DNA of 64,000 nt from Viridibacillus soli (GTDB lineage: Bacteria; Bacillota; Bacilli; Bacillales_A; Planococcaceae). Both the position numbers and the translations under genes were made by a program. The DNA is taken from assembly GCF_016612995.1 (NCBI RefSeq), contig NZ_JAEOAH010000007.1, positions 124,001-188,000 on the forward strand. Reading direction: 5' to 3'. Positions 46,706-57,771 of this stretch are shown piece by piece (the first letter of the stretch is position 1; each line of letters starts with the position of its first letter). The notes under the pieces were generated by a model. That model was not told the origin of the DNA and made no database searches. It was given only the letters and a program-made list of their open reading frames with translations.

Positions 46706-47563
46706 TTATGCAGTTGGATTTTGATTTAAGAAGAAAATGGCTAATGTACCAGGGCCAGCATGTGATGCAATAGCAGAGCCGATAAGCTGGATTTCCACGG
46801 CTTTAGGGTGGAAGTTGTCCATGATCATTGCTTTCATTTCTTCGGCAGCAGGTAAATCATCACCGTGACTAATCGCAATAACTTGATCACTTAAGCGGTC
46901 GCCATTTTCAGCCATTAGCTCAATAATGCGTTTCATCACTTTTTTTCGACCACGATGTTTTTCTAGAGGTACTAATTTACCTCCTTCAACATGCAATAAA
47001 GGTTTGATACTTAGTAACCCCCCGATAAATGCGCTTGCTTTTGAAACACGTCCACCACGTGCTAAATAATCTAAGTCTTCTACTGTAAAAAAGTGTTCCA
47101 TATGTTGTGCATTAAAGCGAACTTTCTCTGATATTTCAGGAAGGCTTGCCCCTGCTTCACGAAGACGAACAGCTTCTTTTACAACTAGGCCGTAACCAAG
47201 AGAGGCACATTTTGAGTCCACAATTGTTAAATTTAAGTCAGGGTATTGTTCTTTTACTTGCTGGTAAATCATTACAGCAGTACTGTATGTGCCGGATAAC
47301 TCGGACGAAAAGGCTATGTATAGTCCTTCCTCACCAGATTTAGCAAGATCCTCGAAAAGATTTAAAAACAACTCTGGTGATACTTGAGATGTTTTTGGTT
47401 GACCGCCTTGACGAATAAATTCGTATACTTTTAAAACATCGATGCCATTGACATCTGAATATTCTTGGTCGTCTATTTGTACTTGTAATGGTATTAGTGT
47501 GACGTCATTTTGCTCATAATAAGATTTAGGTAAATCAGAAGCGCTATCTGCGTATATTCTCAT
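46706..47563 (-). CDS. DegV family fatty-acid-binding protein, YitS-like
   Basis: 285 aa, SD TAGGAGGTAT. The DegV fold is recognised by IYADSASDLPKSYYEQNDV at the start, QPKTSQVSPELF, and SYLARGGRVSKASAFIGGLL-type sequence (DYLARGGRVSK). DegV/FakB proteins bind fatty acids and present them to FakA kinase. Its HAD neighbour is 23 bases upstream (minus strand), likely one operon; yitS lies near yitU in B. subtilis. Confidence 0.92.
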   Translation of the reverse strand: MRIYADSASDLPKSYYEQNDVTLIPLQVQIDDQEYSDVNGIDVLKVYEFIRQGGQPKTSQVSPELFLNLFEDLAKSGEEGLYIAFSSELSGTYSTAVMIYQQVKEQYPDLNLTIVDSKCASLGYGLVVKEAVRLREAGASLPEISEKVRFNAQHMEHFFTVEDLDYLARGGRVSKASAFIGGLLSIKPLLHVEGGKLVPLEKHRGRKKVMKRIIELMAENGDRLSDQVIAISHGDDLPAAEEMKAMIMDNFHPKAVEIQLIGSAIASHAGPGTLAIFFLNQNPTA

Positions 47564-47586
47564 TTGTATACCTCCTAGTATATAAA

Positions 47587-48399
47587 TTATTTCAATTTCA
47601 GTCGGTCGATAAGGAGGTTGGCAATGCCGTCCTCGTTGTTTGTTTGTGTAATTTCATTGGCAATGTTTTTGAGCTGGCTAATGCCGTTACCCATTGCAAC
47701 ACCAACGCCCGCATATTCTATCATTTCTAGATCATTGTCCTCGTCACCAAATGCAATGATACGATCTCGTGGAATTTGTAAATCCTTTGCAACATGAGAT
47801 AGTCCGACTGCTTTATTCATGCCCCGACGTACGACTTCAATTACATCCCATGGGTCTCCCCAGCGGCGATGGTCAATAAGTTCTGCTTTTGTATCAGCCA
47901 AATACTGACGGATTAGGGGGACATTTGAAGAGTTTGCTTGGATTAAAAGGCTTGTAGGATTCTCTTTTAAATAATCTTTTAAGAAACCTGTTGTTATTTT
48001 TGGTTCGCCCATGCCAAATATGTTCAAAAACTTCTCATCATGATATTGAACATAGACATCATCCATTACTTCAGCGATCAAATTTTCAATGTCATAATGG
48101 TTGATGGATTCTACAACATCTTTTACTACTGATAATTCTATTGGACTATGGAGTGTTTGCCAAGTGCTGTTTGTTGGATGATGTACGAAGGCTCCGTTAA
48201 AGTTGACGATTGGTGTATGTAAACCTAATTCTTGATAGTATATTTTACTCGCACGATACGGTCTACCAGTAGCAATCATGACTTGATGACCTGCTTCTTT
48301 TGCTTTTAGCAAAGTACGTTTTGTTTTGTCGGAAATAACCTTTTCATCGGTCAAAAGTGTACCGTCTAAATCTAAAACAATCAAATGTGGTTGTACCAT
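47587..48399 (-). CDS. Cof-type HAD hydrolase, YitU-like
   Basis: 270 aa; SD AAAGGGG about ten bases upstream of ATG 48399. HAD motif I LDLDGTLLTD near the N-terminus, motif II MIATGRP, and motif III/IV FGDEDNDLEMIEYAGVGVAM show the Cof subfamily (type IIB cap). Substrate is unknown; YitU-type enzymes dephosphorylate small metabolites such as flavin precursors. Divergent from yitV-like. Confidence 0.92.
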   Translation of the reverse strand: MVQPHLIVLDLDGTLLTDEKVISDKTKRTLLKAKEAGHQVMIATGRPYRASKIYYQELGLHTPIVNFNGAFVHHPTNSTWQTLHSPIELSVVKDVVESINHYDIENLIAEVMDDVYVQYHDEKFLNIFGMGEPKITTGFLKDYLKENPTSLLIQANSSNVPLIRQYLADTKAELIDHRRWGDPWDVIEVVRRGMNKAVGLSHVAKDLQIPRDRIIAFGDEDNDLEMIEYAGVGVAMGNGISQLKNIANEITQTNNEDGIANLLIDRLKLK

Positions 48400-48521
48400 A
48401 TGAAAAAACCCCTTTCCTACTATAATAGAGTGTATCGCTAATCTTACTCGTTCGTCAAAACTTTGTCACGGTGAATAATTTTTGTTACGATAATAGAATA
48501 AACTATCAAGGAGTGAATGCA

Positions 48522-49289
48522 GTGAAGGTTCAACAAGAACAGTGGGGTAAAATTCCGTTACTTCACATATATGATGAAGAGACAGTAACATCCGCATCAC
48601 CAGTAGTCATTTTTCTCCACGGCTTTATGAGTGCAAGTGAACACAATTTGCATTATGCGTATAAACTAGTTGAAAGAGGTGTTCGCGTACTGTTACCAGA
48701 TGCTATACTGCATGGTGAACGTGATGAAGGGCTCGATGAAGTTCAACTAAGTTTACGTTTTTGGGAAGTTATTTTGACGTCTATTGAAGAGGTTAATTTT
48801 TTACATAAGCAATTATTAGATAAGGGTTTGCTTACTAATGGAAAAATTGGTGTTGCAGGGACGTCAATGGGCGCTATTGTGACTTTAGGTTGCTTACGTG
48901 TGTACCCATGGATTCAAACAGCGTCAGTTATGATGGGTGCACCAGGTTATGTTGAGCTTTCAAAAGTGCAAATGGCTCAGTTTGAAGCACAAGGCTTTCA
49001 AATTCCTATTTCAGATGAAGAGCTTCAGAAGATGGAGCAAACGCTTAGCTACTTTGATATGTCGAAGCACCCTGAATCTATGGCCAACCGTCCTGTCCTG
49101 TTCTGGCATGGTAAGAAAGACCATATGGTACCATTTACACCTACATATCAATTTTATGAAACGATACAAGCTGATTATGCAGATCACCCAGAGAATCTTG
49201 TTTTCATCATTGATAAGCAAGCGGGGCATAAAGTATCACGTCCAGGAATGATTGCAGCAACCAAATGGCTTGCAGACCATTTGGCATAA
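48522..49289 (+). CDS. Alpha/beta hydrolase, YitV-like esterase
   Basis: 255 aa from GTG 48522 with AAGGAG eight bases upstream; the frame open from 48471 has no SD. Oxyanion HGFMSASEHN, nucleophile elbow GTSMGA (Ser), Asp in HGKKDHMVPF and His in AGHKVSRPG complete the triad. B. subtilis yitV neighbours yitU and yitW as here. Substrate unknown. Confidence 0.9.
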   Translation: MKVQQEQWGKIPLLHIYDEETVTSASPVVIFLHGFMSASEHNLHYAYKLVERGVRVLLPDAILHGERDEGLDEVQLSLRFWEVILTSIEEVNFLHKQLLDKGLLTNGKIGVAGTSMGAIVTLGCLRVYPWIQTASVMMGAPGYVELSKVQMAQFEAQGFQIPISDEELQKMEQTLSYFDMSKHPESMANRPVLFWHGKKDHMVPFTPTYQFYETIQADYADHPENLVFIIDKQAGHKVSRPGMIAATKWLADHLA

Positions 49290-49341
49290 GGCAATTCATT
49301 TGTTATGATGGGATAAACACTATGTAGAAAGGGGAAACATC

Positions 49342-49650
49342 ATGGATGCAGATATGAAAGAAATAATTTACGGTGCTTTAGAAAACGTAATTGATCCTGA
49401 GTTAGGTATTGATATTGTCAACTTAGGTTTAGTATATGATGTAGATTTATCTGAAGAAGGATTATGTATAGTGACAATGACATTAACCTCAATGGGGTGC
49501 CCGCTCGGTCCAGTCATTGTAGATCAAATCCGTACAGCACTATTTGAATTACCAGAAATTAAAGACGCGAATGTTAATATTGTATGGAATCCACCATGGA
49601 ATAAAGACAATATGTCACGCTATGCGAAAATAGCATTAGGCATACGCTAA
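49342..49650 (+). CDS. MIP18/DUF59 Fe-S assembly protein, YitW-like
   Basis: 102 aa after GAAAGGGG. The DUF59 motif is clear: NVIDPELGIDIVNLGLVYDV and MTLTSMGCPLGP with the conserved Cys. Such proteins help mature iron-sulfur proteins (SufT/PaaD-like). It is the last gene of the yitV-yitW pair; a terminator follows at 49661-49697. Confidence 0.9.
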   Translation: MDADMKEIIYGALENVIDPELGIDIVNLGLVYDVDLSEEGLCIVTMTLTSMGCPLGPVIVDQIRTALFELPEIKDANVNIVWNPPWNKDNMSRYAKIALGIR

Positions 49651-49660
49651 TAAAACAAAG

Positions 49661-49697
49661 AAAACCCGTTCTGACTGTAAAAAGTCGAACGGGTTTT
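49661..49697 (+). terminator. Terminator of yitW-like gene
   Basis: A 15-16 bp stem AAAACCCGTTC...GAACGGGTTTTT with a GTAAAA loop. Confidence 0.92.
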
Positions 49698-49727
49698 TAA
49701 AATGAAAAAAGGGAATAATAGCTGATG

Positions 49728-50423
49728 CTAGTCAATTCTACAAATTTGCAGAGGACAGTTTTCACATTCACATTCATCTTTTAAAAATTGTAAATTGAGG
49801 ACTGTAATTATGCTCTTATCAAAAGTAATGATGTTATTTTTTTTCAGATCATTTAACATACGATTAATGACTTCACGGCTAGTGGCACAAAGATTTGCTA
49901 GCTCATTATTCGTTAGAGCATAGTTAATGCTGATCGAGCCATCATCCAGAGTTTCACCATATGTGTTTGCTAATCGTATAAGGGTAGAATATAATGCACC
50001 CTTTTTACCATGTAGTAACAAATCGCGAAGTCTAGATTGATTTTTCATATTTTGAAACTGCAACCAGCGCATACATTCAATCATCAATGATGGTTCTTGA
50101 CTTAAGTAGAGTTCAAGCATATTGTTGTCGATGGCCAAAATAGTAGTCGGTTCCATTGCTGTTGCCGTTGTTGAACTATATCCTATGGAGCAAAAAATAG
50201 TACTCTCTCCAATTAGGTTATTACTTCCACAAATACGAATCGTCAGTTCATTTCCACTCTCTGTTTCCTTTGAAATCCTTACTTTACCAGACACAACGAA
50301 AAAAACGTCATGTGTACGTTCACCTTCTAAAAAAATATGATTACCTTTTGCAATCTTGAGAAGCGTACCATGTTCTTCGAAAAGCGAATGGATTTTAGTT
50401 GGAATAGTTTTAATTGCCTCCAA
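49728..50423 (-). CDS. fnr: Crp/Fnr-type regulator, probable oxygen sensor Fnr
   Basis: 231 aa from TTG 50423, where GGTGAAGG sits nine bases upstream; ATG 50453 gives 10 more residues but has no SD. N-terminal cyclic-nucleotide-fold barrel (about 15-120), dimer helix, and HTH (about 160-215; NNELANLCATSREVINRMLN). The C-terminus ends CECENCPLQICRID, with four Cys. Bacillus Fnr carries its 4Fe-4S cluster through C-terminal cysteines, unlike the N-terminal set of E. coli. That supports an oxygen-responsive regulator, though the exact Cys spacing differs from what I recall for B. subtilis. Confidence 0.85.
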   Translation of the reverse strand: MEAIKTIPTKIHSLFEEHGTLLKIAKGNHIFLEGERTHDVFFVVSGKVRISKETESGNELTIRICGSNNLIGESTIFCSIGYSSTTATAMEPTTILAIDNNMLELYLSQEPSLMIECMRWLQFQNMKNQSRLRDLLLHGKKGALYSTLIRLANTYGETLDDGSISINYALTNNELANLCATSREVINRMLNDLKKNNIITFDKSIITVLNLQFLKDECECENCPLQICRID

Positions 50424-50572
50424 ATATTCACAACCTTCACCGTTTTTTCTCATTATAACATAAGGTTATTGATGAATTAGGGAATATTTGAAGTTCTGTT
50501 GTTTCGGAAAATTAAGTAAATGATGTTCATTTTAATTCTTATCAAATGTACTGTTTATATAAGTTGGAAATA

Positions 50573-50589
50573 GGTCAAAAAAGGTCAAA
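50573..50589 (+). promoter_or_regulatory. CtsR operator 1 upstream of clpB
   Basis: The heptamer direct repeat GGTCAAA-AAA-GGTCAAA is a perfect CtsR site. It lies 86 bases before the clpB start. Confidence 0.92.
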
Positions 50590-50641
50590 CATATCACTTT
50601 ACTTTTATAGAAGAACAGTAATATAATGTAATTAATCGAAA

Positions 50642-50658
50642 GGTCAAAAAAGGTCAAA
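50642..50658 (+). promoter_or_regulatory. CtsR operator 2 upstream of clpB
   Basis: A second identical GGTCAAA-AAA-GGTCAAA site, 69 bases downstream of the first and just before the SD AAGGAG. Two operators imply tight class III heat-shock repression. Confidence 0.92.
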
Positions 50659-50674
50659 CAAGGAGTGAACTCTT

Positions 50675-52816
50675 ATGCAAATGAAAATGAATAATGAAGA
50701 GCAAAAAAGTCCACTTGAACAATTTGGACGGAATTTAGTAGAAGAAGTTAAGAAAGGTAAAATGGACCCTGTTATTGGACGTGACCAAGAAATCCGTAAT
50801 GTCATCCGAATTTTATCGCGTAAAACAAAAAATAACCCTGTATTAATTGGTGAACCAGGTGTTGGTAAAACAGCGATCGTTGAAGGATTGGCCCAACGTA
50901 TTGTCAAAAAAGACGTACCAGAGGGATTAAAGGACCGCCAAATTTATGAACTTGATATGAGTGCATTAATTGCGGGTGCCAAATATCGCGGTGAATTTGA
51001 AGAACGTTTAAAAGGTGTATTAAAAGAAGTAAAAGAAAGTGAAGGACAAATTATTCTATTCATCGATGAAATTCATACAATCGTTGGAGCAGGTAAAACA
51101 GAAGGCGCAATGGATGCAGGGAATATGCTTAAACCAATGCTAGCTCGAGGAGAATTGCATTGTATCGGTGCGACGACTTTAGATGAATACCGTATGTATA
51201 TTGAGAAAGACCCGGCGCTTGAACGTCGTTTCCAACAAGTTTTAGTTCGTGAACCGTCTGTTGAGGATACGATTTCTATTTTACGCGGTTTAAAGGAACG
51301 TTTTGAACTGCATCATGCTGTTAAAATTCATGACCGAGCAATAGTTGCCGCAGCAGAATTATCAAATCGTTATTTAACAGAGCGTTTTATGCCAGATAAA
51401 GCAATTGATTTAATCGATGAGGCCTGTGCAATGATTCGTACAGAAATTGATTCTATGCCACAGGAGTTAGATGAAGTGACTCGTCGTACAATGCAACTTG
51501 AAATCGAAGAGCAGGCATTGATGAAAGAAAAGGATGACGCTAGTAAAAAGCGCCTCATTGCACTTCGTGAAGAATTAACAGAGCTAAAAAACTCTTCTGC
51601 CCATATGCGGGAGCAATGGGAAGCTGAGAAAGCGTCTCTCCATGTTATTCAAGAAAAACGTGAAACGCTAGATCGTTATCGCAGAGAATTAGAAGAGGCT
51701 GAAAATGATTATGATTTAAATAAAGCAGCTATACTACGCCACGGTAAAATTCCAGCACTAGAAAAAGAAGTAGTGGAGCTTGAACAAACTATGCACCAAG
51801 GTAATGATCGTCTGCTTCGTGAAGACGTTACTGCAGAAGAAATTGCCTCTATTGTGTCAAGATGGACAGGTATTCCCGTAACAAAATTAGTTGAGGGTGA
51901 ACGCGAAAAACTGCTCAACTTAAAAGCGACATTGCAAGAACGAGTTGTCGGCCAAGATAAAGCAGTTCAACTAGTGACGGAAGCGGTATGGAGAGCTCGT
52001 GCAGGCATTCAAGATCCAAACAAACCTATTGGCTCATTCCTATTTTTAGGCCCGACAGGTGTTGGGAAAACTGAGTTAGCGAAAGCATTAGCAGCTCAAC
52101 TATTCGACTCTGAAGATCATTTCATTCGAATTGATATGTCTGAGTATATGGAAAAACATAGCGTATCTCGCTTAGTTGGGGCACCTCCTGGTTATATAGG
52201 TTATGAAGAGGGTGGCCAATTGACTGAGGCTGTTCGTAGAAATCCATATGCTGTTGTGTTGCTAGATGAAATTGAAAAAGCGCATCCAGATGTTGCAAAT
52301 ATTTTATTGCAAATTTTAGATGATGGGCGCATTACTGATAGTCAAGGTCGCATAGTCAATTTCACAAATACAGTAGTCATTTTAACTTCTAATATCGGTT
52401 CAAGCTATTTATTAGATATGCCTAAGAATGGTGACCATGCCGTGGAAGATTTAGTAATGGCTTCTTTAAAAGAGCATTTCAAACCCGAGTTGTTAAATCG
52501 TCTGGATGATATCATTATGTTCCGGTCATTAACAAACGAGCACTTTTATCAAATCGCCTGGAAATATGTTCAGTTATTAAAAAGACGTGTGGCTGAGCAA
52601 GAAATTGAGTTGCAAGTTGATGAAGCGGTAATTGAGTGGGTCGTAGCGGAAGGAATTGATCCAACATTTGGTGCAAGACCTCTAAGAAGATTTGTACAAC
52701 GTCATATCGAAACGCTTGTTGCAAAAGAATTATTAAAAGGTGATGTGTTATCAGGAGAACGTTTAGTTATTTCAATGGAAGATGGACATGTCGCTATTCA
52801 TAAAGAACAAGCATAA
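50675..52816 (+). CDS. clpB: ClpB-type disaggregase ATPase lacking the N-terminal domain
   Basis: 713 aa. It begins directly at the first AAA module (Walker A GEPGVGKT from residue 59), continues with a full-length ClpB-like middle domain (about 275-400; coiled coil with [20 protein letters not shown]), then the second AAA (GPTGVGKT from residue 459; YIGYEEGG pore loop) and C-terminal small domain. The roughly 150-residue Clp N-domain of ClpB is missing, and so are the zinc finger of ClpE and the N-repeats of ClpC. The ATG has its own SD right after a CtsR site, so the short form is real and not an annotation slip. Some ClpB genes make a short form by internal initiation; here it is the only one. 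Confidence 0.85.
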   Translation: MQMKMNNEEQKSPLEQFGRNLVEEVKKGKMDPVIGRDQEIRNVIRILSRKTKNNPVLIGEPGVGKTAIVEGLAQRIVKKDVPEGLKDRQIYELDMSALIAGAKYRGEFEERLKGVLKEVKESEGQIILFIDEIHTIVGAGKTEGAMDAGNMLKPMLARGELHCIGATTLDEYRMYIEKDPALERRFQQVLVREPSVEDTISILRGLKERFELHHAVKIHDRAIVAAAELSNRYLTERFMPDKAIDLIDEACAMIRTEIDSMPQELDEVTRRTMQLEIEEQALMKEKDDASKKRLIALREELTELKNSSAHMREQWEAEKASLHVIQEKRETLDRYRRELEEAENDYDLNKAAILRHGKIPALEKEVVELEQTMHQGNDRLLREDVTAEEIASIVSRWTGIPVTKLVEGEREKLLNLKATLQERVVGQDKAVQLVTEAVWRARAGIQDPNKPIGSFLFLGPTGVGKTELAKALAAQLFDSEDHFIRIDMSEYMEKHSVSRLVGAPPGYIGYEEGGQLTEAVRRNPYAVVLLDEIEKAHPDVANILLQILDDGRITDSQGRIVNFTNTVVILTSNIGSSYLLDMPKNGDHAVEDLVMASLKEHFKPELLNRLDDIIMFRSLTNEHFYQIAWKYVQLLKRRVAEQEIELQVDEAVIEWVVAEGIDPTFGARPLRRFVQRHIETLVAKELLKGDVLSGERLVISMEDGHVAIHKEQA

Positions 52817-52824
52817 GTATATAT

Positions 52825-52864
52825 AAGTCTGAGTAGCCTTGGAAAAGGGATGCTCAGACTTTTT
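52825..52864 (+). terminator. Terminator of clpB
   Basis: AAGTCTGAG and CTCAGACT arms with an internal loop, then a T-run. Confidence 0.75.
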
Positions 52865-52905
52865 GTGTAAATAAAAAATCCCGCCCATTGTGGACAGGAT
52901 TTTCA

Positions 52906-53109
52906 TTATTGTTGATGACCTACTTGTTTAGGTGATTCGTTCGGAATAACTGCGCTGATAAGTATTAAGAATACAGAGAAAGCTACTGAAATCCCTAATC
53001 CAAGGTTTAGGCTAAATTCTACGTTCTGAATAGAAGCTACTACGTAGTTCAATACAGAAACTAATAATGCTGACCATATAAATAGCATAATATATTTCAT
53101 TAATTTCAC
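52906..53109 (-). CDS. YjzD-like DUF2929 small membrane protein
   Basis: 67 aa with two membrane helices (residues about 5-25 and 35-57) and a polar tail. B. subtilis yjzD lies immediately upstream of fabHA and is divergent, as here. Function unknown. A hairpin beyond its stop (52875-52900) may terminate it. Confidence 0.8.
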   Translation of the reverse strand: MKLMKYIMLFIWSALLVSVLNYVVASIQNVEFSLNLGLGISVAFSVFLILISAVIPNESPKQVGHQQ

Positions 53110-53215
53110 CTCTAACTAACTTTTCTACCTGTTCTATCATATCATATTGCCTCATTTAAATAAAAGAATCTTTTCATTATTATGCCCCACTATTTGGCGA
53201 AAAATTGACGAAGTG

Positions 53216-53260
53216 TTGAAAAAATATAAATGTTTCGTTATAATTATTACCAGGTACTAA
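53216..53260 (+). promoter_or_regulatory. fabH promoter with FapR operator
   Basis: TTGAAA (53216-53221)-N17-TATAAT (53239-53244) is a good sigma-A promoter. The 17-bp inverted repeat TTATTACCAGGTACTAA (53244-53260) matches the FapR operator consensus TTAGTACCTGGTACTAA type and overlaps the -10/+1 region. FapR represses fatty-acid genes until malonyl-CoA rises. Confidence 0.82.
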
Positions 53261-53293
53261 TAATTGATAATAAAAGAAAAGAGGCGCTACGTC

Positions 53294-54232
53294 ATGAACG
53301 CTGGAATAATAGGCTTAGGAAGATGTATGCCAAGTCGAGTTGTCACAAATGCTGACCTTGAAAAGACGATGGATACATCAGATGAATGGATTCGCACTAG
53401 AACAGGTATTGAAGAACGAAGAATTGCCACAGATGAGCATAATACATCTCATCTAGCATTTGGAGCGGCAAAAAATGCGATTGCTGATGCAGGAATTTCA
53501 CCCGATCAAATAGGCCTTATTTTAGTTGCAACCGTAACACCTGACCGCCCATTTCCAAGTATAGCGTGTATGATACAAGAGCAGTTAGGTGCGCATAATG
53601 CGGCTGCGATGGATTTATCAGCAGCATGCGCAGGTTTCATTTATGGACTAGTAACTGCGAAGCAATTTATAGATTCTAATGCATATGATTATGTATTAGT
53701 AGTAGGTGTTGAAAAGCTTTCCAAAATTACAAACTGGGAGGATCGCAATACGGCTGTGCTTTTTGGAGATGGTGCATGTGCAACTGTAATGGGAAAAGTA
53801 CCAGCTGACCGCGGAATTTTATCGTTTGAGCTGGGAGCTGACGGCACAGGAGGCAAACATTTATTCCAAAATGATGAAGGATTTATTGAAATGAATGGCC
53901 GAGAAGTATTTAAGTTTGCGGTACGTCAAATGGGCGAATCTGCGTTAAATGTTATAGAAAAAGCAGGACTTACAAAAGAAGATGTTGATTTCTTAATTCC
54001 ACATCAGGCGAATATTCGTATAATGGAATCTGCTAGACAAAGACTAGGTTTACCAGAGGAAAAGATGTCAACTGCTATTAAAAAGTATGGCAATACATCA
54101 TCAGCCTCAATTGGTAATGCACTTATAGAAGAACTTGAAGCCGGTAAAATCCATGATGGTGATTTAATTGTACTTGTTGGATTTGGCGGAGGCCTCACAT
54201 GGGGAGCCGTTACAATACGCTGGGGAAAATAA
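53294..54232 (+). CDS. fabH: Beta-ketoacyl-ACP synthase III FabH
   Basis: 312 aa from ATG 53294; the open frame from 53264 lies between the FapR site and the SD AGAGG. It condenses acyl-CoA with malonyl-ACP to start fatty-acid synthesis. Catalytic Cys112 (AACAGF), His in IPHQANIRI and Asn in [10 protein letters not shown] are present. It is followed by fabF after 28 bases. Confidence 0.97.
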   Translation: MNAGIIGLGRCMPSRVVTNADLEKTMDTSDEWIRTRTGIEERRIATDEHNTSHLAFGAAKNAIADAGISPDQIGLILVATVTPDRPFPSIACMIQEQLGAHNAAAMDLSAACAGFIYGLVTAKQFIDSNAYDYVLVVGVEKLSKITNWEDRNTAVLFGDGACATVMGKVPADRGILSFELGADGTGGKHLFQNDEGFIEMNGREVFKFAVRQMGESALNVIEKAGLTKEDVDFLIPHQANIRIMESARQRLGLPEEKMSTAIKKYGNTSSASIGNALIEELEAGKIHDGDLIVLVGFGGGLTWGAVTIRWGK

Positions 54233-54260
54233 AAGGATAGGGAAGAGGGAGAAGAAAATT

Positions 54261-55499
54261 ATGACAAAACGTCGAGTAGTTGTTACAGGTATGGGTGCTG
54301 TAACACCTTTAGGAAATGATGTAGAAACAACTTGGAATGCGATTAAAGAAGGGAAAAGCGGAGTAGGTCCATTAACACGTTTGGATGCTGAACAATTTCC
54401 GGCTAAAGTTGCTGCAGAAGTAAAGGACTTTGATATAGAAGCATATATTCCACGAAAAGAAGCGCGTAAAATGGATCGCTTTACGCATTACGCATTAGCA
54501 GCATCCATTATGGCTGTCAAAGATGCGGCATTAGAAATAACACCTGAAGTAGGCATTCGTACAGGTGTATGGATTGGTTCTGGTATTGGTGGTATGGAAA
54601 CATATGAACAGCAATTCCGCAATTTCCTTGAAAAAGGACAACGCCGTGTTAGTCCTTTTTTCGTACCAATGATGATTCCGGATATGGCTGCAGGTCAAGT
54701 ATCGATTTACTTTGGTGCGAAAGCGATTAACTCATGTTCAGTAACAGCTTGTGCATCGGGTACAAATTCAATCGGTGATGCGTTCAAAGTAATTGAACGT
54801 GGAGATGCAGATGTTATGATTACTGGGGGAGCAGAAGCACCGATTACGAATATGGCGGTTGCAGGATTTTGCTCAAACACAGCACTTACATTAAACCAAG
54901 ATCCTCAAACCGCTTCACGTCCATTCGATGCGAATCGCGATGGTTTCGTTATTGGTGAAGGATCGGGTATTGTTATTTTAGAAGAGTATGAACATGCAGT
55001 GAAACGCGGTGCGAAAATTTACGGTGAAGTTGTAGGTTACGGTTCAACTGGAGATGCGCATCATATTACAGCGCCAGCACCTGAAGGTGAAGGTGCAGCA
55101 CGCGCAATGCAGCAAGCTATTAATGACGCTGGCGTTGATGCAACAGAAATTGGTTATATTAATGCGCATGGTACGAGCACACTGTACAATGATTTATTCG
55201 AAACAAAGGCAGTAAAGACAGTATTTGGGGAGCATGCTTATAAATTAGCGATGAGCTCAACAAAATCGATGACAGGTCACTTACTTGGAGCAGCTGGTGG
55301 GATTGAAGCAATCTTCTCCGTACTTGCACTCAAAGAGGGGATTTTACCACCAACGATGAATCTAGACACGCCAGATTCTGACTGTGATTTAGATTATGTT
55401 GCAAACGGCGCAAGAGAAAAAGCTATCACTTATGCGTTGAGTAACTCACTAGGCTTTGGTGGACATAATGCATCAATACTATTTAAAAAATACGAATAA
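54261..55499 (+). CDS. fabF: Beta-ketoacyl-ACP synthase II FabF
   Basis: 412 aa from ATG 54261 with GAGGGAG about nine bases upstream. The elongation enzyme; Cys164 (TACASGTNS), His in [11 protein letters not shown] and His in [13 protein letters not shown] form the Cys-His-His triad. It is in the fabH operon under FapR. Terminator at 55511-55541. Confidence 0.98.
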   Translation: MTKRRVVVTGMGAVTPLGNDVETTWNAIKEGKSGVGPLTRLDAEQFPAKVAAEVKDFDIEAYIPRKEARKMDRFTHYALAASIMAVKDAALEITPEVGIRTGVWIGSGIGGMETYEQQFRNFLEKGQRRVSPFFVPMMIPDMAAGQVSIYFGAKAINSCSVTACASGTNSIGDAFKVIERGDADVMITGGAEAPITNMAVAGFCSNTALTLNQDPQTASRPFDANRDGFVIGEGSGIVILEEYEHAVKRGAKIYGEVVGYGSTGDAHHITAPAPEGEGAARAMQQAINDAGVDATEIGYINAHGTSTLYNDLFETKAVKTVFGEHAYKLAMSSTKSMTGHLLGAAGGIEAIFSVLALKEGILPPTMNLDTPDSDCDLDYVANGAREKAITYALSNSLGFGGHNASILFKKYE

Positions 55500-55510
55500 C
55501 TAACATTTGA

Positions 55511-55541
55511 CCACGGGAATAAAAATCCTGTGGTTTTTTTG
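55511..55541 (+). terminator. Terminator of fabHF
   Basis: A stem CCACGGGA/TCCTGTGG (one G-U) followed by seven T. Confidence 0.85.
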
Positions 55542-55633
55542 CATATATAAACAAATTTATTCGCATAATGCTCTGTCGTACTAGAGTGTAATGGAGTCTA
55601 TTATAATGGAAGGAAATCCATTATTTTCACATA

Positions 55634-55668
55634 AAAATGCCCCCGTTAGTTATAACGGGGGCATTTTA
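55634..55668. terminator. Strong bidirectional hairpin between fabF and trpS
   Basis: A perfect 15-bp stem AAAATGCCCCCGTTA/TAACGGGGGCATTTT with a short loop. On the minus strand it ends trpS; on the plus strand it would cut RNA started at the TATAAT at 55602-55607. Confidence 0.85.
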
Positions 55669-55699
55669 TCATATAGTAATAAAAACTAGAAAAGGATTT

Positions 55700-57130
<1,431 letters not shown>

Positions 57131-57143
57131 AATGCTTTCAGTG

Positions 57144-57173
57144 ATTATAATATAGCGGAAAGCCAAAAATCAA
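57144..57173 (-). promoter_or_regulatory. Sigma-A promoter of the trpS T-box leader
   Basis: On the minus strand TTGATT (57173-57168), an 18-base spacer and TATAAT (57149-57144). Confidence 0.65.
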
Positions 57174-57181
57174 GTAACGGT

Positions 57182-57526
57182 CTACAAATAATAAATAACA
57201 AGGGCAATGACCATCAACATAATGGTAGCTCCACCAATTTGTAAAATACCTGTATAGGGCATTGAAACAATTTCAGATGGGGCTCTCATACTTTTAACAT
57301 CCTCTAATCTAGACGTCCTAACAAAAACCTTACGCATACTAACCGTGAAAATATCAAAAAAGCCTGAGGATAAAATATATGCTGCTAGGCCGAAAAAAAG
57401 CACAATAGCTCCTACAATAAATGAAACATTAATGTAATCTATTAATTTCATCACTTTATAATTGAAAAGCATTATGATTACGATTAAAAATTGTAGTGTT
57501 ATGAAGATAATTCCCTTCTTTTTCAA
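57182..57526 (-). CDS. DUF3899-like membrane protein
   Basis: 114 aa from TTG 57526, with GGGGGG upstream. Three membrane helices (residues about 5-25, 32-55 and 95-113), with a basic loop MRKVFVRTSRLEDVKSMRAP between the second and third. It resembles DUF3899 proteins found beside opp operons in Bacillales, from memory. Function unknown. Confidence 0.7.
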   Translation of the reverse strand: MKKKGIIFITLQFLIVIIMLFNYKVMKLIDYINVSFIVGAIVLFFGLAAYILSSGFFDIFTVSMRKVFVRTSRLEDVKSMRAPSEIVSMPYTGILQIGGATIMLMVIALVIYYL

Positions 57527-57719
57527 TCAAATCCCCCCGGTTCTTTATTCATTTTAGATGAATAAAGATAAAAAATCAAAAATATCCAACGTCATTTAAA
57601 ATTCGGAATATTAAAATTTTTATAGGTTAAATACTGTTATTATTGAATTCTTATAATAGATATATATCAAAATAAGACATATATATCAAATAACTACTGT
57701 ACAACGTTTCGAAATTATG

Positions 57720-57753
57720 TATAATTAGCAATGTAATGATTTTTCAGAATATT
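57720..57753 (+). promoter_or_regulatory. opp promoter region with CodY-like box
   Basis: TATAAT at 57720-57725 with a poor -35 (CTGTAC, 57697-57702), and 14 bases later ATTTTTCAGAATATT (57739-57753) matches the CodY consensus AATTTTCWGAAAATT at 13 of 15 positions. CodY represses peptide uptake in rich medium, and the site would act as a roadblock downstream of +1. Confidence 0.7.
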
Positions 57754-57771
57754 CAAGGGGGTTACATGCAC

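Noticed and set aside
53264-53293. Upstream start for fabH
   Set aside because: It lies next to the FapR site and upstream of the SD; ATG 53294 gives a normal FabH N-terminus.
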